Origin: Montifringilla adamsi
Taxonomy: Eukaryota; Chordata; Aves; Passeriformes; Passeridae
DNA length: 64,000 nucleotides
Direction: 5' to 3'
Assembly: GCA_017590115.1 (NCBI GenBank)
Contig: JAGGNK010006448.1
Span: forward strand, 1,561,849-1,625,848
Shown here: in pieces, positions 26,460 to 39,294 of the stretch
Position numbering within the stretch: position 1 is the first letter of the stretch
Layout of the letters: each line of letters opens with the position of its first letter
Notes under the pieces: generated by a model
The model's database searches: none
Told to the model about the DNA's origin: nothing
Seen by the model: the letters and a program-made list of their open reading frames with translations, nothing else
Program-made: the position numbers and the translations under genes

Positions 26460-26800
26460 AGTTTTCAGAGCTCATATCTCTGTAGTTGTGAAGGGTGAAA
26501 CAAAACATGCAGCAGTGTTTGTCTCTACACTGATCACTGTTTCAGATGCTTCATGGCATATTCCAGGGTATGGAAAGGGTGCTTTCCATGGCTTTTCTGC
26601 ACATGTGCGTTTGGCATTCACCCGTGACGGCAAGGAGTTATGCCCTTGTGCCATCACCCAGCCACCACTTCCAGTGACAGTGGTAGAGGAGCCACCTTCA
26701 ACCCAGAGCAGGGAGGAGGAACTAAGGGAAAGTTTTATTAACAGTCTGGAGTTTACTGTTCCCAGCACTTTGTCAAAGAGACAGTTATATCAATTTGTAT
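26460..26800. other. GC-richer patch, open on both strands
   Basis: This patch stands out from its AT-rich surroundings. It carries a 106-codon plus-strand frame (26488-26808) and a 98-codon minus-strand frame (26472-26768). Neither has a recognisable domain. On the minus strand an AATAAAACTTT word (26730-26740) precedes a pyrimidine-rich stretch, which might reflect an LTR 3' part, but no terminal features were found. Unassigned. Confidence 0.3.
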
Positions 26801-28599
26801 GCTATTAAAACCTATGCAGTTTGTGCATGTTATTCTGTTGCCATGTTTAATGAAAGTAATTTGACAGTGGAATGTTCCATAAATGTAAGCTGGTTGGCAT
26901 ATCTAGGGACCAAAATTATATTGATTTATTTGTGGCTCAAACTAAAAACTAAAGAGGTAGGTGCTGACTTTAAAAAAAAATCATATTCAGTGCAGAGCTG
27001 ATAACACAACCTTTATTTACCACACCATATATTTGGCTTTAATTTTTTGTTGTTTATCCTTTTTCTCTGCAAGCTGCAGCACTTGCACTGAATATAACAG
27101 TGAAATAGTGGGTAAACAGGCGGTGTTATTCAGTTTTGCTGGCTGTTCTAAGTGATGAAACTATAATTCTCTGGGTGATAGATAACAGAAGGTAATTTTA
27201 TGGTTACTAAGAATGAGTTTGCATTTGTTGGGATAGTTACTACATAAATTTATAGATCTATTTTGTATGTACCGCATTTTAAATTTTAGTGGCAGCACAA
27301 GGAACGGTATGAGAGTAACACAAGTAGTCCTGTCATGAACTCCTAGTTTAGCAGCCACTTGTAAAGGTATACCGTAATTCAACATGAAATAGCTACAGAA
27401 TGTTCTCACAATCTTGTTATAAATCATGGTCTTTGGAAGGGAAGGTGTTATTAAGTTTGTTTTTTGATTTTCTTTTGCCCTTCCTCCATCATCTTATCTA
27501 GGGAGAGTGTTGAAAGGTAGGAAAGGCAATTCTGTACAGGAGGTCCTTTTAAGTGCTGGATTTAAGTGCCCTTTCAGGATTTAGCACTTTTCTAAGCTTA
27601 ACTGACAGGTCACTTTGCCCCTTGTTATCTGGGCAGATAGACCCTGGGACCCTACAAAGACAATAAGATTAATTGTGGGGCAGGCAGTAGGATACTGCAG
27701 CTTCAGATCACAAAATTCAGACAAGGCTCAACACCTGTCAAGCTATTATGACGTTTACATTCAATAAATATAATGTCTCCAGAGAACCAGAACTGTTTTT
27801 GTTTAAAGATGGAGATTGGGCCCCAGGGAAGCCATTTTGTTGAACATGCCATTCTGTGGTGAAGAAATACCAGCTTTTGTCAAAGATTTAATTGTTGGAA
27901 GACCCATTAAGATTTCAGTTCAGGTTACAAATCTGAAGGAAGCCTAGACTGACAGAGGGGTGCTTGATTTGATGATCATGGGAGCAGAAGAGGAATGGAG
28001 GTGGTAGATGTGCTAAATTTGCATTTAAAAAGCTCACCTAGGAACATAGCAATTAGACTTTTAAATATAAAAATATAACTTCAGAGCATCCCAGAAGTAT
28101 TCCAAAGTACTGAATTATGTAATGGCCAAACCAAGGACATTCCTTGAAAGTTAAGTTATCTGCAGAGTACTGTAACGGAAAGTGTCAAAAATGATCTTCA
28201 GGAGTTTGAACAAAAGTTTTATTCAATTTATAAAATTAAAATGGACAGTGTTAAGAAATTATTTTTCTTTAATTAATTGAGGTGATTTCTTCAACCATGT
28301 TTCCAAAGAAAATCTTCTACTCAATTGTAGTGTACCCACAAATAGCAAAAAAAAAAGACAGAGCAGCTGGAGAAAGAAATTGAGTACTGTCCAATAAAAA
28401 AGTTATTCCAAATCTTCCTTTACCAAAACAGGTTGAAGTGATGGCATTTTCTGGTATAACTTACCTTATAAGAATAACTTGGGATTTTCACTGGGGAAAT
28501 ACTAGATGAACCATGATAGCCTTATATAGGCATTAAGAACAGTGATCATCAAAATCCTTGATAAGCAGCTGTAGACTGGATAATAATGCAGAGAATTTT
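26801..28599. other. Anonymous block
   Basis: No repeat family or coding signal recognised. Confidence 0.5.
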
Positions 28600-28990
28600 C
28601 AGCAAAATATGTTCTAATGCCTCAGAGGCAGCATGGACAAGGAGCTGGAGCAGCACTTGCTTTTGGCTCCTAAAAATATTAAATTGCTTTTCTTCTTTCG
28701 AGATCAGTGGGGAGGTACTCTGCATTTTTATCCTATTTGTGAAAGTGAAGGAAGCCAATTTACTGCCTCGAGCAGCACACATTGATGGAGAAAATGGATG
28801 GGAGCAGAGTCAGTGCTGGGTGCTCTGAGGTCTGCACTCCCTACAGCCGCAGCTGCCGCAGGAGAGCTGCGAGCGAGACCTGTGCCCTACTGAAGTGTGG
28901 AGACACACTGGCAGTGGGAAGGGCCACAAGCAGCTCCTCACTCTGAGAAAGATTTCATGCTCTGCTTCACTTCAGCATTTAATCAACCAC
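28600..28990. other. Locally GC- and CpG-enriched patch
   Basis: In a CpG-poor window, about 35 bases near 28845-28880 contain several CpGs around CCGCAGCTGCCGCAGG and GCGAGCGAGACC. There is an E-box/PvuII-like CAGCTG in the middle. An 80-codon plus-strand frame (28586-28828) ends just before it and has no motif. It is too small and too weak to be called a CpG island. It could be a small regulatory element or a decayed repeat. Confidence 0.3.
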
Positions 28991-31091
28991 AAAAAGTTTA
29001 TTGCTGTGTATACTCCAGTGCCAGAAACATTATCGCCTAATTAAATTGTTTCATTGTTTTGCTATATCTAGCCACACGTCTCTTTAACTCTCTGTTTTAT
29101 TTAGCAGTGAGATTGCTTTAATGTCCTCAGAATGGGATATTAAATTGAAGGGGTGGCTGTTTAAATTCAAGTTCAAATCAATAATACAGGTAGAGTTTTG
29201 CTGCCAAAGTCTAACTTAAGGCCTTTCACTTCGCTGCAGTCTTGTGTTCGCATGTGATTTATGGCTATTCCTTTTGGTGGTACATATGTTTCAAGGCCTT
29301 CTCACTGTTTAAGCTTTCTGTAATCAGTGGAATTTCTCTCTTCTGCAGTTATTTTTGGATATACTGCCATGCTGAGTTTCATTATTAATTTCAGGTGTCA
29401 AAAATGCAAATATTTAGATATGCCTGGCCCTCACAAATCCTGAAATTCTAAATACATATTCTGGAGCCCCTCTAAATAGTGAATTTATTATAAATACCCT
29501 AAATTCACTTTGTGTTTATCCTTTATTAGTTTTAAGAGCTCTAAATGGATGATACTTAAGTGTTCAAATACCCTCAAGGTTATTCCAGATATTCTGAGAT
29601 GGTTCAAGCCATAAGGTTCTCATTCTTGTAACTATAAATCATTAGCTATGTTGCATAGCTGCTATTTTATTGTTTAATTTGCATAATGAAAATTACTATA
29701 TAAATAATATTGCAAAAAAAGGCTTTATATCACAGTATAAATAATTACTACCTATTTAAAGGGAAGAGAAATGGAATTTCCTCACCTGATGGCTCCTAAA
29801 AAATGTTGCAATTCCCTTGTTCGTAGTTGAAAAGTTTATTGTGTCCAGTAAAATTTAGAGTTACATAGATGAAAGGAAAGGAGGAAGTACATAAAACTTG
29901 TTTGTCACGGGATTTTATGAGGAGGATTATTTTAGGGAGAAAATGTATGCTAATGCATGACTGCTCAAACTCTGGCTGTGAGCTGAAGTTTGGGTATTAA
30001 CAGAAAAAAACCTACCTCTTTCAATTCTGCCAGCAAATACAGAAACGGAGGAATTTAGGATCCCTGTCAGAAACGCAGAGGACCATCCCTGAGCTCAGCA
30101 TCCTTCAGGCTGGTAGAAGAGCCATGTGTCACACTGGTCCCCCTTCCCTACCACACAGACACCAATGGCAGTGATGCTTCAGCACTAACAGGGACAAAAT
30201 GTTTCTCTTGCAAAGTGGAGAGCAACTTCAGCAAGCACAAGCAGAGGACCCTTTCAGGTGTACAGAAATCCACAATATATCCATATTTAAATGTACTTAT
30301 CACATCTTCACATTAGCTGATGAGAGTTGCCTGATAAAATTTTGCTTTCTGCTCAAAACCGTTGTAAAAAGTAACTGCTTCCCATGACCTTCTCACTGAG
30401 TGTTCACATCTTCTCCATTAAAGAAATAAAAATTATGCTTCATTGTAATTTCTTTCAAACACTCTATTTAATTTGTTCTCCATTTGTCCATAATGATAAA
30501 CCAGCTATCCTATTTTCTAGAATGTAAGAACTGTGGCTTGGAGATAGTCCAGTCAGTTTCTAAATGCACTAAAGTTATAAAAATAATCTCACATCTAAAT
30601 TCTCTTTTTAAAATATTTGAGTATTAAAGGTAGTTCTTGGCCCTGACCTCCCAGAAATAGGAGCAAGATGCAAAATACTTATGAGAATCCCAGCTGTTTC
30701 TGAATTGTTTAGGTTCTTGAAAGTAACCTGCTTTACAAATGTTAAGCAAATCTTAAAAAGCTGAATGCAAAGTCAACAGAAAAGAAAGCAGTTTGAATTG
30801 CATGTAACATTGCTTCTTTCTTTTAACCATTTCTTATGCCAAACAATGATTATGCTTAGTGAGGATCACAACACAAAATAAAGTACTTGTAAAGAAATGG
30901 TTCTTTATCCCTAACTTTTCATTCTGGCATTCAAACAATCAATGGCTAGAAACCAGAAATCTTGACATGAAAGTTCTACATAAATTTCCATCATAAGGGT
31001 AGGTAATATTCTACCCACATATTCCATCCACATATTAATTAAAGGATTCTCTGTTAATGGACATTATTGGATCTTGGGCCAAAATCATCAT

Positions 31092-31112
31092 GGAGAGGAG
31101 AGGAGAGGAGAG
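31092..31112. repeat. GGAGA simple repeat
   Basis: Four consecutive GGAGA units followed by a degenerate GCAGAGAGGAG extension, giving a short purine-only run. Confidence 0.9.
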
Positions 31113-32166
31113 CAGAGAGGAGTCAAAGTTTTTTTATCAGACATAGCAGAAGTCTATCACAGTGGTCTGACTGGATTTCCAAGCTAGGAGGAAGCAATAG
31201 TTCAATATGCTGTGATGAAGTAATAAAAATTACTAAAAATTGCACAAAATCTATTTTGTGCTTTTTAATAGTTTAAACAGTGGAACTAATCATTGCAGAA
31301 AATACACCATTTAAAAATGGGCCATAATTTACAAAATTTAGCTGTGTACTAGATGGGCTAAGTCACAACTACTTCAATTGACAAATTAAAAAAAAAATTA
31401 AAAACCACACTGAATGAAAAAATATAGATTCGTTGCCTTATGATTGAAAAAGGACTCACAAGTCTCTATTTCTTGTATTTCAGAACTTCTATTTGTAAGG
31501 AAGGGAAATAACCTTTACTGTATTGTTGGAATAAAAGGAACTAGATGATTCATCTCTGTGAATCTGCTTGTTGAATTTGATGGATCATTCTTAAAAGCGA
31601 CGTTGCTAATCTTCAGGTTTTCTTTTTTAGGTTATTCACAGATCAGTGGGTTTTCCGGCTAATACAGGTCCTGATGCTCTTCTGTCTTCACACATGGTAT
31701 TCATCATATCTTGACAAGAAAAGACCTTCAGTCTACAAATAACCTTCACTGAAGTAAGACATGTAAGTGGGTTTCTATATGAAAGATAGATTTTATGGCT
31801 GAATAAAAAACAACTGTAGTTAAAAAGTGTCATTGCATGGCCCTATATGAAGATTTTTCCTCAAAAGAACTTTTAGTGTTTGTTGTTAAAAATCCCTTAT
31901 AGAAAAAAGAAAAAAAATTGAATTATTTTATCATTAGCCACAAATTCAACAGGAAAGGAAGATCAGTTGAGTATTTTATCATTCTGAAATGTGCAGCCTT
32001 TAAAATATTTAAGTATCCACATTAGTTCTTGTCAAACTAGCACAAAGCAGTGCATAATATGACCTATGTGTAAAAGCAGAACAAGATAAGAGGCTTTGGT
32101 AAGGGTGAAATATTCCCAGTATGGTTACTTTGTGCAACAGTTAATAATTTGGTTTCCTAAAACTAT

Positions 32167-32200
32167 ATTATTGTTGTTGTTATTATTATTATTTTATTAT
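32167..32200. repeat. TTG/TTA trinucleotide repeat
   Basis: Four TTG-type units run directly into about six TTA/ATT units. Confidence 0.9.
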
Positions 32201-33253
32201 TCCTCAACAAAGCAACAAAAATAAAACATTTCTTTCTCTGTTAAGCAATTCAGCATCAATACTACTAAAAAATAATGAATGCTTGTCAGCAAACTTCAGC
32301 ACAGCAGAAACCTGATTACATTTTGTTGTCATTTTGATTCCCATACTACAGAATCAATTTAGTTTTGTATCAGAAAGATTGGTCAAATTTTACTATTTGC
32401 CACACACCATAATCCTAGTGAAGCCAACAGATCTCTGACATTGCAGGTTAGAACTGATTCCTCCTCTCAAGTGATTTACTGATTTCAAAGGGCATATAAG
32501 GAAAGAATTTTTCTCTCTTCAAAGAACACATAAAAAATTCTAAAAAATAAAGGAACTAGAATTAAATCTAATGAAATTTAATTTCTAACATCTGTCACAT
32601 ACCAGTCCTATGAGGTGTACTAAAGGATGTTTTGATACGTTTTTTTCCTCATTAGGAAAGTTTTCGTCATATACTGATGAGGAACACTAAGAACTCCCTT
32701 GTTTGAGACACACTCTTTTCATGCAGCATGTAGAAGCTTAATATCTTCATGGCATGCATTCCTAATAAGTCAGCTGGAAAATGGTCACTGGTTCCCAAGA
32801 AGGCATCAGTGGGTGGGAGAAAAGGCACTGGTAATAGGGAGACTTGTTGAGGTGCAGTGATCTACCTGAAACTCTCTCTCCTACAAGCACATAACAGCAA
32901 ACCTTATCTGTGATCATACTAGAGCAGAATATTTTTATTTTCATGATGAGTTAATAAGGAAATAAAATTTACGCTAACAATACAAATGTCAGGACATGCC
33001 CCTTGAAGATGTAAATTCAATATTAAGATTTAATTGACAAATTGTTGAGCAGAAAGGTAAAACAAAAAAATAAAATCTGACAACACTAGGATCATATATT
33101 TTGGTCATTTTCACAAGGAATTTCATATTGTTATCATTGTTGTAGATATCTGAGAAAGAGTAAGATAATGAAAATGATATTTTAAAGTGGTCTGAAAAAA
33201 TGTATCATATCAAAACAGTTACTAAGAATGAACAGCAAACATCTATCTTTAAA

Positions 33254-33467
33254 TGCCTCCAGATACAAGTGCAATTTTTCAAATCAAATAGATGCAAACA
33301 TATAAGATATATTAAGTCCAATAATTTAAACAACAGAATAAGAAAACAGAAAAAGTAAAAACCATAAGATCTGTCAGGCTACATGGTACTATCTGAATGT
33401 ATTATGTTTATATTTGGTTCTACACCATTTTTGATCCCACTTAGAACTGCACTTGTATCTGGAGGCA
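33254..33467. mobile_element. 214-bp segment with perfect 20-bp terminal inverted repeats
   Basis: TGCCTCCAGATACAAGTGCA at 33254-33273 recurs as its exact reverse complement at 33448-33467, with a 174-bp AT-rich spacer. A perfect 20-bp inverted pair this close is very unlikely by chance in 64 kb. The layout suits a small non-autonomous DNA transposon (MITE-like) or a foldback element. The flanking bases do not show an obvious target-site duplication, and I do not recognise the terminal sequence. An inverted local duplication is the alternative. Confidence 0.5.
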
Positions 33468-34148
33468 CAAACCTTTAATAATGTAATGCCATTTCCAACT
33501 TCAGAGTCAAAGAGTTAAGATATGAGAAATGCATTCCTTATCTGAATGCTGTATGAATTTTTTTTTTTTTGAGTCTTTTAAAAGAATCAGAAATCTTAAA
33601 ATCTTAAATCACATTGAAATTTAGTATCTCAAATTTCAATGCAAAGGTCAAATTTTACTGAAGGCTGATTGAAATGTCTAAAGAATTAAATGTTATTCTC
33701 CCTACCTTCAGAAAACTCATGTCAAACTCAGTAACCAAAGTTAGTGGTAATTTGGAACGTTATCAGTGTATGTCTTCACACTATATATTTTGGTTGTTTA
33801 AAATTTATTTACAACAAATCAGAACAAAAAGACTCCAAGTTAAACTTGATAGTGGTGTGTTGCAAATTTAGTTCAAAATTATTTTCTCATCAAAAAACAA
33901 CAAAAACATAACCATTCATTGTGCCAGAGCACAAGCCCACCACATGCTATTACAGTAAAAGCTAGGCATTATTTCCATCTGGCTTTGAGCACACAGGATA
34001 TTGTACAAACTACCAGAAGAGCTCTATTTCATTGTAATTAAAATTTAGTGTTACACTTAAGCAATAAGGCAACTCCAGGAGATGTGATTATCATGAGATA
34101 ATGACCTTGGGGTGTTACAAGGCAAGGAAGCAACCAAATGCCTCTAAT

Positions 34149-34193
34149 CCTCCAGGGGGTATGATTATTTCGGAATAACCACACCCCCTGAGG
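34149..34193. other. 45-bp near-perfect palindrome/hairpin
   Basis: Arms CAGGGGGTATGATTATT (34153-34169) and AATAACCACACCCCCTG (34174-34190) enclose a 4-base TCGG loop. Two A-C mismatches on the plus strand become G-U pairs in a minus-strand transcript, giving 17 continuous pairs. Allowing one bulged C at 34152, three more pairs form (34149-34151 with 34191-34193). The GC-rich base and AT-rich tip are unusual here. It is shorter than typical pre-miRNA hairpins. Confidence 0.6.
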
Positions 34194-37100
34194 TTGTGTG
34201 ATTAGTATCAGAGACAAAGTCTGTACTGAGAATACAAATATGATTTTGTAGGGAAATGTTGGGGGGCTGGTCTAAGTAAAGTTGGTAATGAGGAGCGCTG
34301 AAACAGCAGTTTTGGATGAGTTGTGTTTCTCACGTGCTGATTCTGAAGTGTCTTTAAGAACTCTCAGGACACATATAGAGCTGACAATGATGTCATACCT
34401 GTATAAGTAATCCTCCATAAATGCACAGATCTAATCTTTTCATCCTATTTTGGTTTCATAATTTCCATTTCATAATAGCAATAAACTGTGGTAAGCAATG
34501 CATTTCTAGGGGATTATTCCGCTTCTCAGGTGGCTGAAGTCACTCAACCTTTAGCCTCATATCTTTCAAGACATCTGAGAAGTGCAATAACTCCCCAGAA
34601 ATGCACTGCCTGTCATGTCTTATTGCTTAATTACTCTGTACTTATCAAGTAGTCACTCTTTAAATGAATGCAGAAGCACAGTATGTTTTACAATTATGGT
34701 GTGTATAGGAGCAGTATAACGCTGTTATGGCAAAACATAAAATAAGTAATTGTTACAGCAGAAGTACAAACTGAGGCTGCAATACAAACTACGGTGCAAA
34801 CTATGATGTCTGTAGAACACTTTACTGTTCTGATAAATAATCTTGTGCATGGCTAAGTAAGGTGACAGGTTTGGCTTTAATAAGGATGCAAAACAAGGAC
34901 CAGAAGGAAAAGATATAACAGATAAAGCAAAACAAAACTCTAATTGCAGAGTTTATATTCCGCTTGCTATTGATAGCTTTGGGAATATGTCAACATTTCT
35001 GAAACTAGTAGAATCACATTAGTAGTGATTCTAGTAATGAAAAGACAAGTCAAACCAGTGTTAAACAACAGTGAGGAGAGGCCACATATTGCTATTGATC
35101 TTTCAGAAAAGAAAGTGCCCAAAAATGGGACATGGTGAATAAAACACAGCTTTTACTTGCAGTAAAAGGAAATCCTGTTTGATTTTTTCATGAAATCCTT
35201 AAAACTAAGATGTTATTCATAGTTGTGAGCCACGGGAAAGGATGTGGAATTGAAAAACTCCATTTCCACAATTCCTATGAGAACTATTGTTGAAACCATC
35301 ACAGCTACCCACTGTAAGATCTCACTTCAGTTTCTTACTGGAGGGGTTTCCATCCTGCCTTTCCTACAGCTAAAACTGGTTTCTCTGGAAGTAGGTTTTT
35401 ATCTTAATGAGTGAAAAAAAGAAGACAAGAGAAAGTTGCTCAGACTTCAAACGTTAGGTTTTAACGTGTTTGACTATCTGCATAGATTCACAATCTACTT
35501 CTGAGCTACAGAAGGTCAAAGATGAAAGATTTAAAAAATATTGGGAGATTGGCTATGGATGTCATGAGTTCAATATATGTTTGAAAATATCTACTTATGA
35601 CAGAGTTCATCTTCCCCTCCTGGTGGTGCTAAAAATAATGTCAATCTTTTTAAAAGCAGGGAATGTATGAACATATATAACAACATTTCCACATATTTGT
35701 CTACAGAGTTTGGAGCCCTAGGTGTCTAGGGGGAGCCACACACAAATATTTAGCCAGCCCAGGAATTCTGTTGCAGTTCAGTAATACAAAAACAAGGAAA
35801 CAACTTGGCTGCTTTCATTCAAGGATGTTAAGCTCAAAGACAGCCTAAACGATTTGGAAATACAAAAAGATACATTTAGCAATGTAACAAAATAATATTT
35901 ATTCACAAATGGTTTTGTCTGAGTTGTCTGCACCATGTAAATAAACTATTATAGAGAATAGATATGATTGCTAATACTGATTGTCTTATTTAAAAGTGGA
36001 TTTTTATGCTAATGTAATACATTTCAATAACAGAACTATAATGATTCATTAAAGGAAAAATGGCTGAAGACAAATTTTACTTTACACTTAGCAAATATCT
36101 GTCTTACATTGCCTCATTTTGGTTTGCTGGCAAAATCAATGCTTGGGCCTGCTCAGGGAGATGTTCTTCCCCTTCAGAGTAGGCACCCTACTCAAAGCAC
36201 GTTACAAAAATTACCAGGCGACGGACATATGACAGACATACAGATGCAATACAGCACCTCAGTTCTTCATAGAATTTTTTTCTTCCTATGGTACTTAAGG
36301 AATTTTCTTTGGGAGGAAAAAAGGCTGAATTTGGCCAAAATGAAAGCAAAAGTCCCCTCATTACCCTGATGTGACTCAAGAAAATCATATATAACACACA
36401 TCATTGGTGAATCTGTAGTATATATAACCATGAACCTGAAAGAGAAGAGACTTGAGAATTCCACCCAAACTCATAACGTAGCACTATCTCTCTTCATTGC
36501 TGTATGAAGATTAATTTGTGTTCTAACAAGCTCCTTCACATTCTGCCTCCACTTTGATGCTAGGAACTTATCTATTAATGCTGAATACCGGTAGTGAGAA
36601 ATTTTAATACTCTCCCAGAGTAGAAAAAAGACTTGCCATGCTAGCATCCTAATTTTCTCAATAGTTACTGTCACTGCAACCCTTAATTTAGAGCGCAGAA
36701 GTGGCACAATGGTAAATTACGGCACTCCTCAAAAGCTTCACCTTCCCACCCCAGTGCTGTGATTGTGTCAGAATTTGAAAGAAGAAGAAGAGTTTATTTC
36801 TCAGTGAGTGTGATGTCACACTGAGCAAGAAGAAACACATGAAGTGAGGAGATTTGCAATGCCAGTGTACTAGTTCAGAGCTCGTCACTGACATGAATTT
36901 CTGGAGCATTGTTCTTGGTAATTTTTTAAACTTGCCACTTCAAAACTTCTTGAAAACAGCTAATAAGGGTGCTGCAATCTTGAATGTCATTTAGATGTAG
37001 ATATATTTGCTTTTCCTATTTAGACATAATCTGTTTTTATTTAAAAAAAAAGTGGGGGAAAAAAAAGAGGTGTCAAAGAAAGACTGTTACATACAGGAGA

Positions 37101-37539
37101 GTACTAAGAAGGGGTTTTCTTCTTAACTGCTAGAGGATTTATTCTCAACTGACGTTACTTGGATGGTGATGGCTTTTCATGCCTTGGGTAAAGATATGGA
37201 AGGTAGGTCAGAGATGAAGCTATGTAAAAACTACAAGTTGTTTTTCAAAGACTAAGATAAAAATTGTTGAAGTACTTCATGAACATTGTTTGATCAGCAA
37301 CAAGTTGCAGAAATATCAAAAATCCACTCTGGGGCTATGTATAAAGGCAGTCACAGAGGCAAAGGAGCATGATACATTATCCCAGAGGATGGCATCATTT
37401 GTATGTTCCCTGTGGACCTGAAAGGTCTTGTAAACCCCAGTATGAAAATGTTTAATTAATTAACCTACCTGAATTCCTCTCAGCTAGAGCCAAGGCTTTA
37501 ATATACAGCCAGTGAGTGACACAGACTATATTAAACCAA
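34194..37539. other. Anonymous AT-rich block
   Basis: No transposable element or exon recognised. A small 9-bp hairpin (35009-35017 with 35025-35033, TAGAATCAC/GTGATTCTA) is present. Overlapping 60-85-codon frames on both strands around 36.1-36.9 kb show no motif. Confidence 0.45.
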
Positions 37540-38140
37540 GGAAATTCAGAAGCCAGTACCCTAGGCTCTCTTCTAACCAAGACAGATCAGCACCTTTCTG
37601 ATTCTTGCACCCCATAAACACAGAAAGGCAATTCATTGCTCTCTCAGAGAAAGCAAAACATGCCAGGATGAGTGGGGGGTACCAGGGCTTGGGAATGTAC
37701 AGCAGCTTTCTGCAAATGGACTGTGATTGTCTCACAGCACTACCTTTTTTTCTGGTCCATCAAGGGGCTGAACAGGTTTTTGGGTGAACCTGGGTGGCCA
37801 AGAGAGAGGCAGGGGAGCAGGCCAGATGGGTCTCCCAATCCATCAGCATTTCCATAACTCAATTCATCCAGCAGCAGAGTCCATGTTCCTCCCAGCCCAG
37901 GTTGCAGATCAGAGAGGGAACTGGAAAGAGGGGAACAGTGTACTCTGGAGTACTGCAAGAGCAAAAAAGGCAACCAGCATTGAAGCGGAAGAAGACAGGA
38001 ATATCTGGGAGATATTTTGTTGGCATGGTGTGACTCGGGGTGCTAAGATAACAGATACTTAAAAGTTTGAAGGGAACCAGAGAATAAAAAGGGCCCAGCA
38101 AAATGCTAGGCTGAGCAGCTGTGGAAGGAATGGTCAAATT
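37540..38140. other. GC-richer unassigned patch with overlapping frames
   Basis: This patch is distinctly richer in G and C than its flanks, and frames of 60-92 codons overlap on both strands and in several frames. No domain, RT motif or CR1 or LTR terminal word is recognised. On the minus strand a GAAAAAAAGGTAGTG at about 37735-37749 resembles a splice donor, so a lncRNA exon is conceivable. A degraded retroelement is the other main possibility. Confidence 0.3.
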
Positions 38141-39250
38141 GAATCCTTTAATAGCTCAAAGTGTGTGCTGCTTCTAGGACTAATACAATTTTAACATTTC
38201 TGATACGAATTTTGGATTAAAAAAAAACTTGTATGCAGACAAAAGTATTATTTCTGGTAAAGTGGCTGTAATATCCTCCAAGCTGAGGAATTAATTTCTT
38301 CTCAATTTTCTGTATCCAAATTCTGAATGGGACTACCTCTGATCAGCAGCATCATCTGGATGAGGAATGGTGCAGTCAAATTTTTAAAAAAACCCTGATA
38401 CAGCTGAGGCAACAAACAAAGACAAGGGAAAAGCTGAGTTAAATCAAATGTTGAAGTATTCATGGAAGATAAATAAATGAAGAATAAAAATTGTACCTTG
38501 AGGAATTCGCTACAATATGGTAATTTGTACATTGAAAACCCCTCTACTGCAAACTGGAACATCCTTCATCTCACTTGTGAGGCTTGTTACAGTAATTTTA
38601 TTTAACTCATTCCTTATTAATTCAGCTCAGCATTTGTAAGAGCTGCAGAAAACTATCTTGTTGCACAGTAAAATAAGTACTCCAGTCCTAAAATCACAAA
38701 GAATGTGGTAATTTTCGTTTTCTTAACGGTAAATAGCAAAAAAATCTTGCTAAAATTTTCTGTATGTAAGAGTAAAAACCTATTATCATTCTTGATGCTT
38801 CTAACCCAGAGGAATTCATGTTTTATAAATGAAATGTTAGATCTTATTTCTTTATTGACTGGCAAAAGCCAGGTAAATCCCAGAAGAATACCTACAGTAG
38901 ATCTTTTCTGACATGGGGCAATTGGCTGTTTCATTACAGGGAAATCAAACCAGATGTAACTTGATTCTTTATTACCTTCTTGTAGGGCAGAAATGGATCA
39001 CTCTTTGGAAACTAGTATGGACAATAATTTAGATGATAACTTGAAGAAAGCATATTTTAGTGTTTAGGGCCAGACAAAATCAGGACATTTTGCTTTGGAG
39101 CATTTAAAACTCAGTGAAAAGCACTGCTGCACTTAAAATATAGGGACATTTTGTCAATACTTGTAAAATAATTTTTAACAACATTTTATTTCATTATTAC
39201 TTTTAAAACCCTGTGGTGTGAGGGCTGGGAATTTAAACTTGTATTTAACT
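38141..39250. other. Anonymous AT-rich block
   Basis: Nothing recognised. Confidence 0.5.
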
Positions 39251-39294
39251 GTATATAATGTAAGTACAGTAATTCTGTACTTATATACAGAATT
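39251..39294. other. Two mutually exclusive overlapping hairpins
   Basis: Stem 1 pairs TAAGTACAG (39261-39269) with CTGTACTTA (39275-39283). Stem 2 pairs AATTCTGTA (39271-39279) with TACAGAATT (39286-39294). Both stems are perfect 9-bp pairs sharing bases 39275-39279, so only one can form at a time. It probably reflects short local inverted duplications; no function is claimed. Confidence 0.6.

Larger units (their letters stand above)
28991..33253. other. Anonymous block with octamer-containing AT-rich stretch
   Basis: No transposable element or exon recognised. 29000-29760 contains a perfect octamer ATGCAAAT (29404-29411) and many homeodomain-like ATTA words, so it is a second, weaker enhancer-like candidate. 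Simple repeats at 31092-31112 and 32167-32200 are listed separately. Confidence 0.4.
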
